A stretch of DNA of 64,000 nt from LZORAL124-50-18 sp051208045 (GCA_051208045.1 JBPJFY010000017.1:8929-72928), one strand, 5' to 3'; positions 43,590 to 54,325 are shown, counted from the first letter of the stretch. The notes: generated by a model not told the origin, from the letters alone. A program made the numbers and translations.

Positions 43590-46500
43590 TTAGTCACGAT
43601 CTTTATTCAACTCGGCCGTTAACGCTTCAGCCAGCTCATCCGTGTTGACACCACCCATAGACTCACCTGAGCGCGAATTCCTGCTCTTTCTGGCGTTGTG
43701 ATACGTCAGCCCGGTTCCTGCAGGAATAAGTCGGCCAACAACGACGTTTTCCTTCAGACCGCGCAAAAAGTCTTGCTTTCCTGTAACCGCTCCCTCGGTG
43801 AGAACCCGAGTAGTTTCCTGGAACGATGCAGCTGAAATAAAGGATTCTGTTGCAAGCGACGCTTTCGTAATACCCAGCAATACTCTTTCGTACCGCGCAG
43901 GCATCATATCTTTTGAATCGGCAATTTCATTTTCTTCCAGGATCTTAAAGTATTCAACCTGATCACCGGTAATCAATGGCGTATCACCTGGATCCAGAAC
44001 CTCAACCTTTCTCAACATTTGCCGAACAATAACTTCAATGTGCTTGTCATTGATGACAACGCCTTGCAGACGGTAGACATCCTGTATTTCATTAATGATG
44101 TACTTCGCCAGTTCACCAACACCCAACAAGCGTAAAATGTCATGAGGATTCGAAGGGCCATCAGAGATAACCTCACCCTTCTCAACCTGCTCACCTTCAA
44201 ATACGTTGAGTTGACGCCACTTGGGAATCAGGGTCTCAACCGGGTCACTCCCATCTTTGGGCGTTAACACCAATCGCTTTTTGCCTTTAGTTTCTTTACC
44301 AAAACTTACCATTCCACTGATTTCAGCAAGAATGGAAGACTCTTTCGGCTTTCTCGCTTCGAACAAGTCAGCAACCCGAGGCAAACCACCGGTAATATCA
44401 CGTGTTTTGGAAGATTCCTGAGGTACCCGCGCAACGATATCCCCTTTATCAATATAGTCCCCGTTCTTCAGAGAAATCAGCGCGTTAGCGGGCAAAAAGT
44501 ACTGGACAGGCGTATCCGTTCCAGGAACAGTAACCTCTTCACCATTTTCATCCAACAACTGGATCATCGGTCTCAGATCTTTACCTGCCGCAGGACGATC
44601 TTTAGGATCCATCACCATGGTTGTTGACAACCCAGTGAGTTCATCCGTTTGGGTGGTTATGGTAATACCTTCCTCCATACCAACAAACTGAACTTTACCC
44701 TCACGCTCTGACACAATTGGGTGTGTATGCGGATCCCATTTGGCGACGATTTGTCCGGCGTCAACGGTATCTCCGTTTTTCGCTGTCAATATGGCACCGT
44801 AAGGCAGCTTGTACCACTCCCTTTCTCGCCCATGCTCATCAGCCACGGCCAGCGCAGACGAGCGAGAGACAACAACCAGATTGCCATCTTTCCGCTCAAT
44901 TGACTTCATATTGTGAAGCCGAACAACACCCCCGTGTTTCACTTGAATGTTATCAACAGCAGACGCCCGAGAGGCAGCCCCCCCGATGTGGAACGTACGC
45001 ATTGTTAACTGGGTACCGGGCTCACCGATAGACTGCGCAGCGATAACCCCTACGGCTTCACCGACGTTAACCAGATGGCCTCTAGCCAGATCTCGACCGT
45101 AGCAATTCGAACAGACACCGTATTTCGTGTTACACGTAATCGCTGAACGGACCCAAACCTCATCCACCCCTGAATTTTCCAGGACGGCGACATTCGCCTC
45201 GTCAAGAAATGTTCCAGCCGGGAGCACCACATCCACTTCATTACCTGGAGCAAAAATATCCCGGGCAGCCACTCGCCCAAGCACCCTGTCGCCCAAGGGA
45301 ACAACGACATCACCACCTTCAATATGAGGTGTCACCATAAAGCCTTTGTCAGTACCGCAGTCTACTTCGGTCACAACCATATCTTGAGCGACATCCACCA
45401 ACCGACGAGTCAAGTACCCAGAGTTCGCAGTTTTCAAGGCCGTATCCGCCAAACCTTTTCGTGCCCCGTGCGTAGATATGAAGTACTGAAGTACGTTCAA
45501 TCCCTCTCGGAAGTTCGCAGTAATTGGTGTTTCGATGATGGAACCATCTGGTTTGGCCATCAGTCCGCGCATCCCGGCCAACTGACGTATCTGAGCAGCA
45601 GAACCCCGCGCTCCGGAGTCAGCCATCATGTATACCGAGTTGAAGGAATCCTGATCCACTTCATCGCCATTACGATCAATGACCGTTTCTTTACCCAACG
45701 TTTCCATCATCGCCTTGGCGACTTTATCGTTAGCCCGCGACCAAATATCAATAACCTTGTTGTATTTCTCGCCCTGCGTTAACAATCCATTTGCAAACTG
45801 TGACTCAATCTCCTTCACCTCGGCCTCAGCGGCATCAATCACTCCTTTTTTGGCATCTGGAATAACGAAATCATTTACACCGATGGAAGAGCCTGACTTG
45901 GTCGCTTGGGAAAATCCTAAGTACATTAACTGGTCGGCAAAGATTACTGTGTCTTTCAGCCCGCACTTTCGATACGAGGAATTGATCAAGCGAGAAATTG
46001 CCTTTTTGGTCATTGCTTGATTCACGAGAGCAAAAGGCAAACCATCCGGCAGAATGTCGAACAAAAGCGCTCTACCCACGGTGGTTTCCACGACGCTCGT
46101 GGTTTCAATACGCTCATTGTTTTCTCCAAACTCAACTTCCTTGACACGTACTTTTACGACCGCCTGAAGATGAGCTTTGTTTGACCCATAAGCGCGACTT
46201 ACTTCTTTGATGTCCGAAAACACCATACCTTCACCCAACACGTTGATCTTTGAGCGAGTCATGTAGTACAGGCCCAATACAACATCCTGTGAAGGCACAA
46301 TAATTGGTTCGCCGTTTGCTGGCGAGAGCACGTTGTTGGTGGACATCATCAGTGCGCGGGCTTCCAACTGAGCTTCAAGCGTAAGCGGTACGTGAACCGC
46401 CATTTGGTCACCGTCAAAGTCAGCGTTGTAAGCCGCACAAACGAGAGGATGTAGATTAATCGCTTTACCTTCTATCAATACAGGCTCGAAAGCCTGAATA

Positions 46501-47798
46501 CCCAGACGGTGCAGTGTAGGTGCACGGTTGAGCATTACCGGGTGCTCTCGTATAACCTCAGCAAGAATATCCCATACTTCAGCGGTTTCCCGCTCCACCA
46601 TTTTCTTGGCAGCTTTAATCGTGGTCGCCAAGCCCCTATGCTCGAGTTTGCTAAAAATAAATGGCTTAAACAGCTCCAGCGCCATTTTCTTTGGCAAACC
46701 ACACTGATGCAACTTCAAGCTGGGGCCAACAACAATTACGGATCGACCAGAATAGTCTACTCGCTTACCCAGCAGGTTCTGACGAAATCGACCTTGTTTA
46801 CCCTTGATCATGTCAGCGAGAGATTTCAGTGGGCGCTTATTCGAGCCTGTAATGGCACGACCTCGGCGACCATTATCCAGCAACGCATCCACAGACTCCT
46901 GCAGCATACGCTTTTCATTACGCACAATGATATCCGGCGCACTCAACTCAAGAAGACGCTTCAATCGATTGTTTCGATTGATAACTCGCCGGTACAAGTC
47001 ATTCAAATCGGACGTAGCAAACCGCCCACCATCCAGAGGAACCAGAGGTCTCAAATCTGGCGGTAGCACTGGAAGCACATCCAGAATCATCCATTCAGGT
47101 TTATTGCCTGAAGCCTGGAAAGACTCCATCAGCTTCAGTCGCTTTGACAATTTCTTGATTTTCGTTTCAGAGTTTGTGGCAGGAATTTCTTCGCGCAACG
47201 TTTCGATTTCTTCTTCCAAATCGATGTCTTTCAGAAGGCGCTGAATAGCCTCCGCACCCATTTTTGCTTCAAAGTCATCCCCAAACTCTTCCAACGCTTC
47301 ATAGTACTGCTCATCCGTCAACAACTGCCCACGCTCGAGTGTCGTCATCCCTGGATCGATAACGATGAAGGACTCAAAATAAAGTACGCGTTCAATATCC
47401 CGCAGAGTCATGTCAAGCAGCAAACCGATACGGGACGGCAACGATTTCAAAAACCAAATGTGAGCAACCGGACTGGCCAGCTCTATGTGCCCCATCCTGT
47501 CACGACGCACATTTGCTAAGGCGACTTCCACGCCACACTTTTCGCAGATTACACCACGATGTTTGAGCCGCTTATATTTACCGCACAGGCACTCATAATC
47601 CTTTATGGGACCAAAAATTTTGGCACAGAACAAACCGTCTCGTTCGGGTTTAAAGGTTCGATAGTTTATGGTTTCAGGCTTTTTAACCTCACCGTAAGAC
47701 CAAGATCGAATCATTTCAGGCGACGCGAGACCGATACGAATGGAATCGAACTCATGCTTATTATTTTGGCTTTTTAAGATATTCAATAAATCTTTCAT
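43590..47798 (-). CDS. rpoC: RNA polymerase beta' subunit
   Basis: 1402 residues (E. coli 1407). The N-terminal zinc site (CLCGKYKR and CEKCGVEV), the catalytic Mg motif NADFDGDQM, the bridge and trigger-helix region (GEPGTQLTMRTFHIGG) and the second zinc site (CNTKYGVCSNC) are all visible. It follows rpoB by 57 bases. Confidence 0.99.
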   Translation of the reverse strand: MKDLLNILKSQNNKHEFDSIRIGLASPEMIRSWSYGEVKKPETINYRTFKPERDGLFCAKIFGPIKDYECLCGKYKRLKHRGVICEKCGVEVALANVRRDRMGHIELASPVAHIWFLKSLPSRIGLLLDMTLRDIERVLYFESFIVIDPGMTTLERGQLLTDEQYYEALEEFGDDFEAKMGAEAIQRLLKDIDLEEEIETLREEIPATNSETKIKKLSKRLKLMESFQASGNKPEWMILDVLPVLPPDLRPLVPLDGGRFATSDLNDLYRRVINRNNRLKRLLELSAPDIIVRNEKRMLQESVDALLDNGRRGRAITGSNKRPLKSLADMIKGKQGRFRQNLLGKRVDYSGRSVIVVGPSLKLHQCGLPKKMALELFKPFIFSKLEHRGLATTIKAAKKMVERETAEVWDILAEVIREHPVMLNRAPTLHRLGIQAFEPVLIEGKAINLHPLVCAAYNADFDGDQMAVHVPLTLEAQLEARALMMSTNNVLSPANGEPIIVPSQDVVLGLYYMTRSKINVLGEGMVFSDIKEVSRAYGSNKAHLQAVVKVRVKEVEFGENNERIETTSVVETTVGRALLFDILPDGLPFALVNQAMTKKAISRLINSSYRKCGLKDTVIFADQLMYLGFSQATKSGSSIGVNDFVIPDAKKGVIDAAEAEVKEIESQFANGLLTQGEKYNKVIDIWSRANDKVAKAMMETLGKETVIDRNGDEVDQDSFNSVYMMADSGARGSAAQIRQLAGMRGLMAKPDGSIIETPITANFREGLNVLQYFISTHGARKGLADTALKTANSGYLTRRLVDVAQDMVVTEVDCGTDKGFMVTPHIEGGDVVVPLGDRVLGRVAARDIFAPGNEVDVVLPAGTFLDEANVAVLENSGVDEVWVRSAITCNTKYGVCSNCYGRDLARGHLVNVGEAVGVIAAQSIGEPGTQLTMRTFHIGGAASRASAVDNIQVKHGGVVRLHNMKSIERKDGNLVVVSRSSALAVADEHGREREWYKLPYGAILTAKNGDTVDAGQIVAKWDPHTHPIVSEREGKVQFVGMEEGITITTQTDELTGLSTTMVMDPKDRPAAGKDLRPMIQLLDENGEEVTVPGTDTPVQYFLPANALISLKNGDYIDKGDIVARVPQESSKTRDITGGLPRVADLFEARKPKESSILAEISGMVSFGKETKGKKRLVLTPKDGSDPVETLIPKWRQLNVFEGEQVEKGEVISDGPSNPHDILRLLGVGELAKYIINEIQDVYRLQGVVINDKHIEVIVRQMLRKVEVLDPGDTPLITGDQVEYFKILEENEIADSKDMMPARYERVLLGITKASLATESFISAASFQETTRVLTEGAVTGKQDFLRGLKENVVVGRLIPAGTGLTYHNARKSRNSRSGESMGGVNTDELAEALTAELNKDRD

Positions 47799-47855
47799 AT
47801 TAAATCACCCAGAGGATGCCTAGTAATTAATTTCAGTACCACGAGTCGATCAGGA

Positions 47856-50800
47856 TTACTCAGTTTCCAGCTCTATATCGATACCAAGAGACCTAATTTC
47901 TTTTACCAGTACGTTAAACGACTCTGGCATTCCCGGCTCCATTCTATGATCGCCATCCACAATGTTTTTGTACATTTTGGTTCTACCGTTCACATCATCC
48001 GACTTGACGGTCAACATTTCCTGAAGTGTGTACGCTGCGCCATACGCTTCCAGTGCCCACACTTCCATCTCCCCGAATCTCTGACCTCCAAACTGAGCCT
48101 TACCACCCAGCGGCTGCTGTGTAACCAAACTGTAAGAGCCAGTAGATCGGGCATGCATTTTGTCATCCACCAAGTGGTTCAACTTGAGCATGTACATGTA
48201 ACCTACGGTCACTTTTCGACTGAATTGATCGCCGGTGCGACCATCAAACAGGGTTATCTGACCGCTATCATCCATCGAAGCCAAACGAAGCAGCTCTTTG
48301 ATCTCAGCTTCTTTTGCACCATCGAATACTGGTGTAGCAATGGGAACACCGCCGGCCAAGTTGCCAGCCAGCGTCAATACCTCGGTGTCACTTAGGCTGT
48401 CCAGAGACTCCTGCTTCCCGCCCGAGGAATTGTAAATTTTATCCAGAAACTCGCGGATATCACTCACCGCACGCTGCTGCTTGACCATCTCATTGATTCG
48501 CTTACCCAATCCTTTGGCGGCAGCACCTAAATGCGTCTCCAACACCTGCCCTACGTTCATACGCGATGGAACACCCAGTGGGTTCAACACGATATCAACG
48601 GGCTCTCCATTCTCATCGTAGGGCATATCCTCAACGGGCATAATTACGGAGATAACACCTTTATTCCCATGCCTTCCAGCCATCTTGTCTCCAGGCTGAA
48701 TACGACGTTTAATTGCGACATAAACTTTAACAATTTTCAGTACGCCAGGCGCTAGATCATCTCCAGTTTGCAACTTACGTTTTTTGTCTTCAAAACGTTC
48801 TTCTTGCTCCGCCTTTCGTTCTTTCAGTTGTGCTTCTGCCTTTTCAAGCAACTCGTTTCTGTCTTCGTCTTCAAATCTAAATTTGAACCAGTTGACAGGC
48901 TCAATACGGGACAATGCTTCTTCTGTGATCGCCTCACCTTTTGAAAGGCCTGATCCAGAAATGACGATTCCGCCAGTCAAGGACTGCTTCAGACGCTCAT
49001 AAGTTGCCGCCTCAACAATTCTGTACTCGTCCTTCAAATCCTTCCTGAATTTGTCAAGCTCGGATTTCTCGATATCCAACGCACGCTGATCCTTCTCGAC
49101 ACCATCTCGCGTAAAAACCTGCACATCAATGACGGTTCCTCGCGTGCCGGTTGATACACGCAGCGATGTATCTTTAACATCAGAAGCCTTTTCACCGAAA
49201 ATCGCTCGCAAGAGTTTTTCTTCAGGCGTAAGTTGCGTCTCTCCTTTGGGCGTCACTTTCCCAACAAGGATATCGCCAGGACCAACTTCGGCACCAATAT
49301 ACACGATCCCTGATTCATCCAACTTGGCCAGCGCACTCTCACCAACATTGGGAATATCAGCGGTAATCTCTTCACTACCCAATTTCGTATCCCGAGCAAT
49401 ACAGGTCAGCTCTTGAATATGAATGGTCGTAAAACGATCTTCCTGCACAACTCGCTCGGACACCATAATGGAATCCTCAAAGTTGTAACCATTCCAGGGC
49501 ATAAAGGCAATTCGCATGTTCTGCCCTAACGCCAGCTCGCCCATGTCTACGGATGGACCATCTGCCAGTACATCGCCACGCTCGACCTGATCACCTACAG
49601 AGACGAGAGATCGTTGATTTATACAGGTATTTTGGTTAGACCGGGTGTACTTAGTCAGATTGTAGATATCTACACCAGCATCACCGATTGGCGTCTCGTC
49701 GTCATTGACTCGCACAACAATACGTGCAGCATCGACACTTTCAATAGCGCCACCACGCTTTGCAACCACACACACGCCAGAGTCCTGGGCAACGATTCGC
49801 TCAATCCCTGTTCCAACCAACGGCTTCTCAGAAATTAGTGTCGGAACCGCTTGCCGCTGCATGTTCGAACCCATCAATGCCCGGTTAGCATCATCATGCT
49901 CCAAAAACGGGATCAGTGATGCAGCTACCGAAACTACCTGACGAGGAGAGACGTCCATGTAGTTTACTTTCTCAGGTGGCATGACGGTAAATTCGTTTTT
50001 GTGCCTTACGGTTACCAACTCATCCGTCAACTTTCCGTTTTCGTCAGTACTCGCACTGGCCTGAGCAATAACATATTCGCTCTCTTCAATTGCTGACAAA
50101 TATTCGATATCTTCGGAGACAAGGCCATCGACTACTTTTCTGTATGGGCTTTCCAGGAATCCATAGGAGTTTGTTCGTGCGTAGGTAGCCAGCGAATTAA
50201 TCAAACCAATGTTCGGCCCTTCAGGTGTTTCGATAGGGCATACGCGACCGTAATGCGTAGGATGCACGTCGCGCACCTCAAATCCTGCACGCTCACGAGT
50301 CAGACCACCAGGACCCAAAGCTGAAACCCGTCGTTTGTGCGTAATCTCAGACAATGGGTTGTTCTGATCCATAAATTGGGAGAGCTGGCTAGAGCCAAAA
50401 AACTCTTTAACAGCAGCAGCCACAGGCTTAGCATTAATCAAATCCTGAGGCATCAACCCTTCCGACTCGGCCAAACTCAAACGCTCGCGCACAGCTCTTT
50501 CAACGCGAACCAACCCAACTCGGAACTGATTTTCCGCCATTTCACCGACAGATCTGATTCGACGGTTTCCTAAGTGATCGATATCATCGACCTCGCCCTT
50601 ACCATTTCGGATATCGATCAACGTCTGAAGCACACTAATAATGTCTTCTTTATCCAATATCCCGGGGCCGACTTCTTCGTCTCGTCCTATTCTGCGGTTG
50701 AACTTCATTCGCCCTACAGCAGACAAGTCATAACGCTCTTCTGTGAAAAACAAGTTTTCAAATAGATTTTCTGCTGATTCTTTTGTAGGTGGCTCACCAG

Positions 50801-51929
50801 GACGCATCATCCGATAAATTTCGACAAGAGCCTCCAGCTGTGATTTTGTAGGGTCGATTCGCAGCGTATCTGAGACAAACGGACCACAATCAAGCTCGTT
50901 GGTGTAGAGAACCTCAAACTGCTTTATCTCGCTTGCATAAAGCTTTTCTAATACATCTTCTGTAACTTCTGTATTACACTCAACCAACAGCTCGCCGGTT
51001 TGGGTGTCAACAATATCTTTGGCGACCACTCTTCCAATCATATACTCTCGAGGAATCAACAGCTCCTCGATCCCTGCTTTTTCCAGTTGCCGTATATGTC
51101 TGGAGGTAATTCGTCGACCTTCTTCAACAATGATATTGCCTTTATTATCCACAATGTCAAAAGTCGCAATATCGCCCCGCAATCGACTGGGTACCAATTC
51201 CAGCTTCGCCGACTCACCTTCAAGGAAAAAGGTGCTGGTATCGAAAAACATGTCGAGCATTTCTTCAGACGAATACCCGAGCGCTCTCAACAGGATGGAA
51301 GCGGCGAGTTTTCGGCGACGATCTATACGCACAAAGACGCAGTCCTTCGGGTCAAATTCAAAATCCAGCCAAGAACCACGATAAGGAATCACACGGGCAG
51401 AATAAAGCAACTTCCCGGAAGAGTGTGTTTTGCCCTTATCATGATCAAAAAACACACCGGGAGACCGATGCAGCTGGGAGACAATCACTCGCTCCGTACC
51501 GTTAACGACAAATGTGCCATTCTCGGTCATCAGCGGCATTTCACCCATGTAAACTTCTTGCTCTTTAATATCCTTGATGGCCTTATTCGAAGAGTCCTTA
51601 TCATAGATAATCAAACGAACTTTTACTCGCAACGGCGCCGCATAGGTGACACCACGCAATTGGCATTCTTTTACATCGAATGCGGGCTCACCCAATCGAT
51701 ACGACACATACTCAAGCGCTGCATTCCCCGAAAAACTCATAATTGGAAAAACGGATTTGAATGCTGCATGCAATCCAACTTCCTGTCGTCCTGCCGCATC
51801 AGCCTCCAATTGTAAAAAACTTTTGTAAGAATCCAACTGAATGGCCAACAGATATGGCACATCCATCACGGTTGGGTGTTTACCAAAATCTTTTCGGATT
51901 CGTTTTTTCTCAGTATAAGAGTATGTCAT
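47856..51929 (-). CDS. rpoB: RNA polymerase beta subunit
   Basis: 1357 residues (E. coli 1342). The rifampicin region SSQLSQFMDQNNPLSEITHK followed by RRVSALGPGG is wild type apart from a conservative Ile-to-Val. C-terminal HLVDDKMHARSTGSYSLVTQ and GKAQFGGQRFGEMEVWALE are conserved. An attenuator-like terminator lies between rplL and this gene. Confidence 0.99.
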   Translation of the reverse strand: MTYSYTEKKRIRKDFGKHPTVMDVPYLLAIQLDSYKSFLQLEADAAGRQEVGLHAAFKSVFPIMSFSGNAALEYVSYRLGEPAFDVKECQLRGVTYAAPLRVKVRLIIYDKDSSNKAIKDIKEQEVYMGEMPLMTENGTFVVNGTERVIVSQLHRSPGVFFDHDKGKTHSSGKLLYSARVIPYRGSWLDFEFDPKDCVFVRIDRRRKLAASILLRALGYSSEEMLDMFFDTSTFFLEGESAKLELVPSRLRGDIATFDIVDNKGNIIVEEGRRITSRHIRQLEKAGIEELLIPREYMIGRVVAKDIVDTQTGELLVECNTEVTEDVLEKLYASEIKQFEVLYTNELDCGPFVSDTLRIDPTKSQLEALVEIYRMMRPGEPPTKESAENLFENLFFTEERYDLSAVGRMKFNRRIGRDEEVGPGILDKEDIISVLQTLIDIRNGKGEVDDIDHLGNRRIRSVGEMAENQFRVGLVRVERAVRERLSLAESEGLMPQDLINAKPVAAAVKEFFGSSQLSQFMDQNNPLSEITHKRRVSALGPGGLTRERAGFEVRDVHPTHYGRVCPIETPEGPNIGLINSLATYARTNSYGFLESPYRKVVDGLVSEDIEYLSAIEESEYVIAQASASTDENGKLTDELVTVRHKNEFTVMPPEKVNYMDVSPRQVVSVAASLIPFLEHDDANRALMGSNMQRQAVPTLISEKPLVGTGIERIVAQDSGVCVVAKRGGAIESVDAARIVVRVNDDETPIGDAGVDIYNLTKYTRSNQNTCINQRSLVSVGDQVERGDVLADGPSVDMGELALGQNMRIAFMPWNGYNFEDSIMVSERVVQEDRFTTIHIQELTCIARDTKLGSEEITADIPNVGESALAKLDESGIVYIGAEVGPGDILVGKVTPKGETQLTPEEKLLRAIFGEKASDVKDTSLRVSTGTRGTVIDVQVFTRDGVEKDQRALDIEKSELDKFRKDLKDEYRIVEAATYERLKQSLTGGIVISGSGLSKGEAITEEALSRIEPVNWFKFRFEDEDRNELLEKAEAQLKERKAEQEERFEDKKRKLQTGDDLAPGVLKIVKVYVAIKRRIQPGDKMAGRHGNKGVISVIMPVEDMPYDENGEPVDIVLNPLGVPSRMNVGQVLETHLGAAAKGLGKRINEMVKQQRAVSDIREFLDKIYNSSGGKQESLDSLSDTEVLTLAGNLAGGVPIATPVFDGAKEAEIKELLRLASMDDSGQITLFDGRTGDQFSRKVTVGYMYMLKLNHLVDDKMHARSTGSYSLVTQQPLGGKAQFGGQRFGEMEVWALEAYGAAYTLQEMLTVKSDDVNGRTKMYKNIVDGDHRMEPGMPESFNVLVKEIRSLGIDIELETE

Positions 51930-52018
51930 TAGGGTACCCCAGGGGTTGAAATCGTGCGAGGGATCAATTCAGATGCTTAAAGCGTATTAAGCTAATATTC
52001 TATTTAGCGTAAAAACGG

Positions 52019-52047
52019 AAAAAGGCCGGCAGTATACACTACCAGCC
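52019..52047 (-). terminator. rplL-rpoB attenuator
   Basis: The 24 bases 52024-52047 fold into a 10-bp stem (two G-U pairs) with a 4-base loop on the minus strand, followed by five T. In E. coli a partial terminator at this place lowers rpoBC expression relative to rplJL. Confidence 0.75.
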
Positions 52048-52052
52048 ATTTC

Positions 52053-52070
52053 TTATTGCTTTCGCAATAA
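52053..52070 (-). promoter_or_regulatory. GAAA-capped hairpin after rplL (possible RNase III or processing site)
   Basis: TTATTGC-GAAA-GCAATAA on the minus strand is a perfect 7-bp stem closed by a GNRA tetraloop, 11 bases after the rplL stop and just before the attenuator. E. coli has an RNase III site in this gap; the same role here is inference. Confidence 0.5.
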
Positions 52071-52081
52071 TTGTAACAGCA

Positions 52082-52459
52082 TTACTTCAGTTCTACTGTC
52101 GCACCAGCTTCTTCCAGCTCTTTCTTAGCGGCTTCAGCTTCTTCTTTGCTTGCGCCTTCTTTAACGGTCGCTGGAGCGCCATCTACCATTGCTTTAGCTT
52201 CTTTCAAGCCAAGACCAGTGATGCCACGAACTGCTTTGATAACGTTAACCTTCTTTTCACCAGCTGATGCCAGAACAATATCAAACTCAGTTTTTTCTTC
52301 AGCCGCTGCACCTGCGTCGCCAGCAGCCATAGGCACTGCTGCTACCGCTGCTGCTGCAGAAACGCCAAACTTCTCTTCCATAGCTTCAACAAGCGCAACA
52401 ACATCCATTACACTCATTTCAGCAATTGCATTCAAAATATCATCTTTAGACAGAGCCAT
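52082..52459 (-). CDS. rplL: 50S ribosomal protein L7/L12
   Basis: 125 residues. Stalk protein that recruits translational GTPases. N-terminal dimer domain, an Ala/Gly-rich hinge (VAAVPMAAGDAGAAAEEKTE) and the C-terminal domain with KVNVIKAVRGITGLGLKEAK. Usually present in four or six copies bound to L10. Confidence 0.99.
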   Translation of the reverse strand: MALSKDDILNAIAEMSVMDVVALVEAMEEKFGVSAAAAVAAVPMAAGDAGAAAEEKTEFDIVLASAGEKKVNVIKAVRGITGLGLKEAKAMVDGAPATVKEGASKEEAEAAKKELEEAGATVELK

Positions 52460-52497
52460 TACTCATATCTCCTAGTAAATGTACACGTTTAATTAAA

Positions 52498-53028
52498 TTA
52501 GGCTGCTTCTTTCTTTTGATCACGAACTGCCGCAACAACTCGAGTGATCTTAGAAGGAATTTCATTAAGGGTTCTAGCCAATTTGGTAACAGGTGCCTGA
52601 ATGACAGAGGCCAACATTGACAACGCTTGATCCCGAGTGGGCAGCTTCGCCAAGCGATCAATCTGATCTGCTCCAAGCAACTCGCCACCAACGGCAAGAG
52701 CTTTTATCTCGAACGCATTAGTATCTTTTGCAAAATCCTTCAGCACTCGTGCTGCAGCACCAGGATCTTCCATAGAAAACGCCAATATCGTTGGCCCAAC
52801 CAACGCATCAGCAATACATTCAAACTCGGTACCTTGCACTGCTCTTTTGGCCAATGTATTACGTACAATTCGTATGTAAACATTTTGGCCGCGGCACAAA
52901 GCGCGCAACTGCGTCATACCTGTAGAGGTCACACCTCGGTAATCTGCGATCACAACCGACAAAGCCCCACTAGCAGCCTCGTTGACTTCAGCTACAATAG
53001 CTTTTTTGTCTTCGAGCCTAATTGCCAC
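52498..53028 (-). CDS. rplJ: 50S ribosomal protein L10
   Basis: 176 residues from a GTG start with AGGAG ten bases upstream. MAIRLEDKKAIVAEVNEAA and SVVIADYRGVTSTGMTQLR are the L10 N-terminal domain; the C-terminal helix binds L7/L12 dimers. Its expression is probably controlled by the L10 leader upstream. Confidence 0.98.
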   Translation of the reverse strand: MAIRLEDKKAIVAEVNEAASGALSVVIADYRGVTSTGMTQLRALCRGQNVYIRIVRNTLAKRAVQGTEFECIADALVGPTILAFSMEDPGAAARVLKDFAKDTNAFEIKALAVGGELLGADQIDRLAKLPTRDQALSMLASVIQAPVTKLARTLNEIPSKITRVVAAVRDQKKEAA

Positions 53029-53039
53029 TGGTATTTCTC

Positions 53040-53180
53040 CTATTTATTGACAAATACCCCTTACGGGGCGTAAAACGGTGTACAAAGTTCAGAGAACAAC
53101 GCGACACCGTCTGCGCAGGAAATTAAGTTGAGTTACCAACACCTGCGGTCTTTGACAGTCTCAGCTATAGCTTTAACTTC
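53040..53180 (-). ncRNA. L10 leader (rplJ autoregulatory RNA)
   Basis: The 167 bases before rplJ contain the hallmarks of the gammaproteobacterial L10 leader on the minus strand: GCAGGTGTTGGTAACTCAAC, then TTTCCTGCGCAGACGGTG, and a later hairpin with CCCCGTAAGGGG. L10-L7/L12 binding to this RNA represses rplJL translation. Ends are approximate. Confidence 0.75.
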
Positions 53181-53195
53181 AAAGAAATCGCACTA

Positions 53196-53894
53196 TCAAA
53201 CCGACAACGAGCCCAAGTCTATTGACAAACCAGGCCCCATTGTTGAGGACAGTGTGATTTTTTTCATATAAACGCCTTTAGCAGCAGCAGGCTTCGCCTT
53301 TTTCAAGTCTGCTAACAGCGCTTCCAAATTTTCTTTAATTGCAGTGGCGGAGAACTCTACATTTCCAAGCTGACAATGAACAATTCCGTTCTTGTCATTT
53401 CTGTAACGGACTTGTCCGGCTTTGGCATTCTTTACTGCAGTCTCTACGTCAGCAGTTACCGTCCCCACCTTCGGGTTTGGCATCAAGCCGCGAGGACCTA
53501 AAATTTGACCAAGTTGCCCCACTACTCGCATGGCATCTGGAGTTGCAATTACAACCTCAAAGTTCATGTTGCCTTTTTTCACTTCGTCCGCCAACTCTTC
53601 CATGCCGACCAAATCAGCACCGGCTTCTTTCGCCTTGTCAGCATTGGCACCTTGGGTAAACACAGCAACTCGAACAGTTTTACCAGTACCGTTTGGCAAT
53701 ACGGTTGCACCACGAACCACCTGGTCAGATTTCCGCGCATCAATACCCAGATTCACGGCAACATCAATAGACTCTTTAAACTTTACCTGCCCGGACAGCT
53801 CAGCCAACAGAGAAACCGCTTCTTCCACCGGGTAAAACTTACCGGATTCAATCTTTTCAGCAATAAATTTTTGTCTTTTCGTCAGCTTAGCCAT
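53196..53894 (-). CDS. rplA: 50S ribosomal protein L1
   Basis: 232 residues. L1 stalk protein for tRNA exit and, in E. coli, repressor of the rplKA mRNA. GPRGLMPNPKVGTVT and the C-terminal STMGPGLSIDLGSL are conserved. The ATG overlaps the rplK stop by one base. Confidence 0.98.
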   Translation of the reverse strand: MAKLTKRQKFIAEKIESGKFYPVEEAVSLLAELSGQVKFKESIDVAVNLGIDARKSDQVVRGATVLPNGTGKTVRVAVFTQGANADKAKEAGADLVGMEELADEVKKGNMNFEVVIATPDAMRVVGQLGQILGPRGLMPNPKVGTVTADVETAVKNAKAGQVRYRNDKNGIVHCQLGNVEFSATAIKENLEALLADLKKAKPAAAKGVYMKKITLSSTMGPGLSIDLGSLSV

Positions 53895-54325
53895 TACATA
53901 CCCTCCACATTCAGACCCATACTTCTCGCGGTGCCTGCAATCGTGTTTACAGCCGCATCCAGACTACCTGCTGTCAAATCTGGCTCTTTAGTCTTGGCAA
54001 TCTCTTCCAACTGAGCGCGCGTCACCGTGCCAACTTTTTCAGTATTTGGCCGACCACTTCCGCTGCTGATTCCTGCTGCTTTCTTCAACAAAATGGCCGC
54101 AGGTGGAGTTTTCATGATAAAAGTAAAACTCTTATCACTATAAACAGTAATAACTACTGGTGTAGGCAGTCCCGGCTCCAGACCTTGAGTCTGGGCATTG
54201 AACGCCTTACAAAACTCCATGATATTCACACCATGCTGACCGAGTGCCGGACCAACTGGGGGACTAGGGTTTGCTTGACCAGCCTTTACCTGAAGCTTGA
54301 TGTATGCATTGACCTTTTTTGCCAT
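53894..54325 (-). CDS. rplK: 50S ribosomal protein L11
   Basis: 143 residues. Binds the GTPase-associated 23S region. AYIKLQVKAGQANPSPPVGP carries the thiostrepton-site prolines. The C-terminal domain ends GTARSMGLNVEGM. L11 is needed for RelA activation in the stringent response. Confidence 0.98.
   Translation of the reverse strand: MAKKVNAYIKLQVKAGQANPSPPVGPALGQHGVNIMEFCKAFNAQTQGLEPGLPTPVVITVYSDKSFTFIMKTPPAAILLKKAAGISSGSGRPNTEKVGTVTRAQLEEIAKTKEPDLTAGSLDAAVNTIAGTARSMGLNVEGM

Noticed and set aside
51000..51815. 271-residue open frame antisense to rpoB
   Set aside because: rpoB is conserved throughout; the antisense frame has no support.
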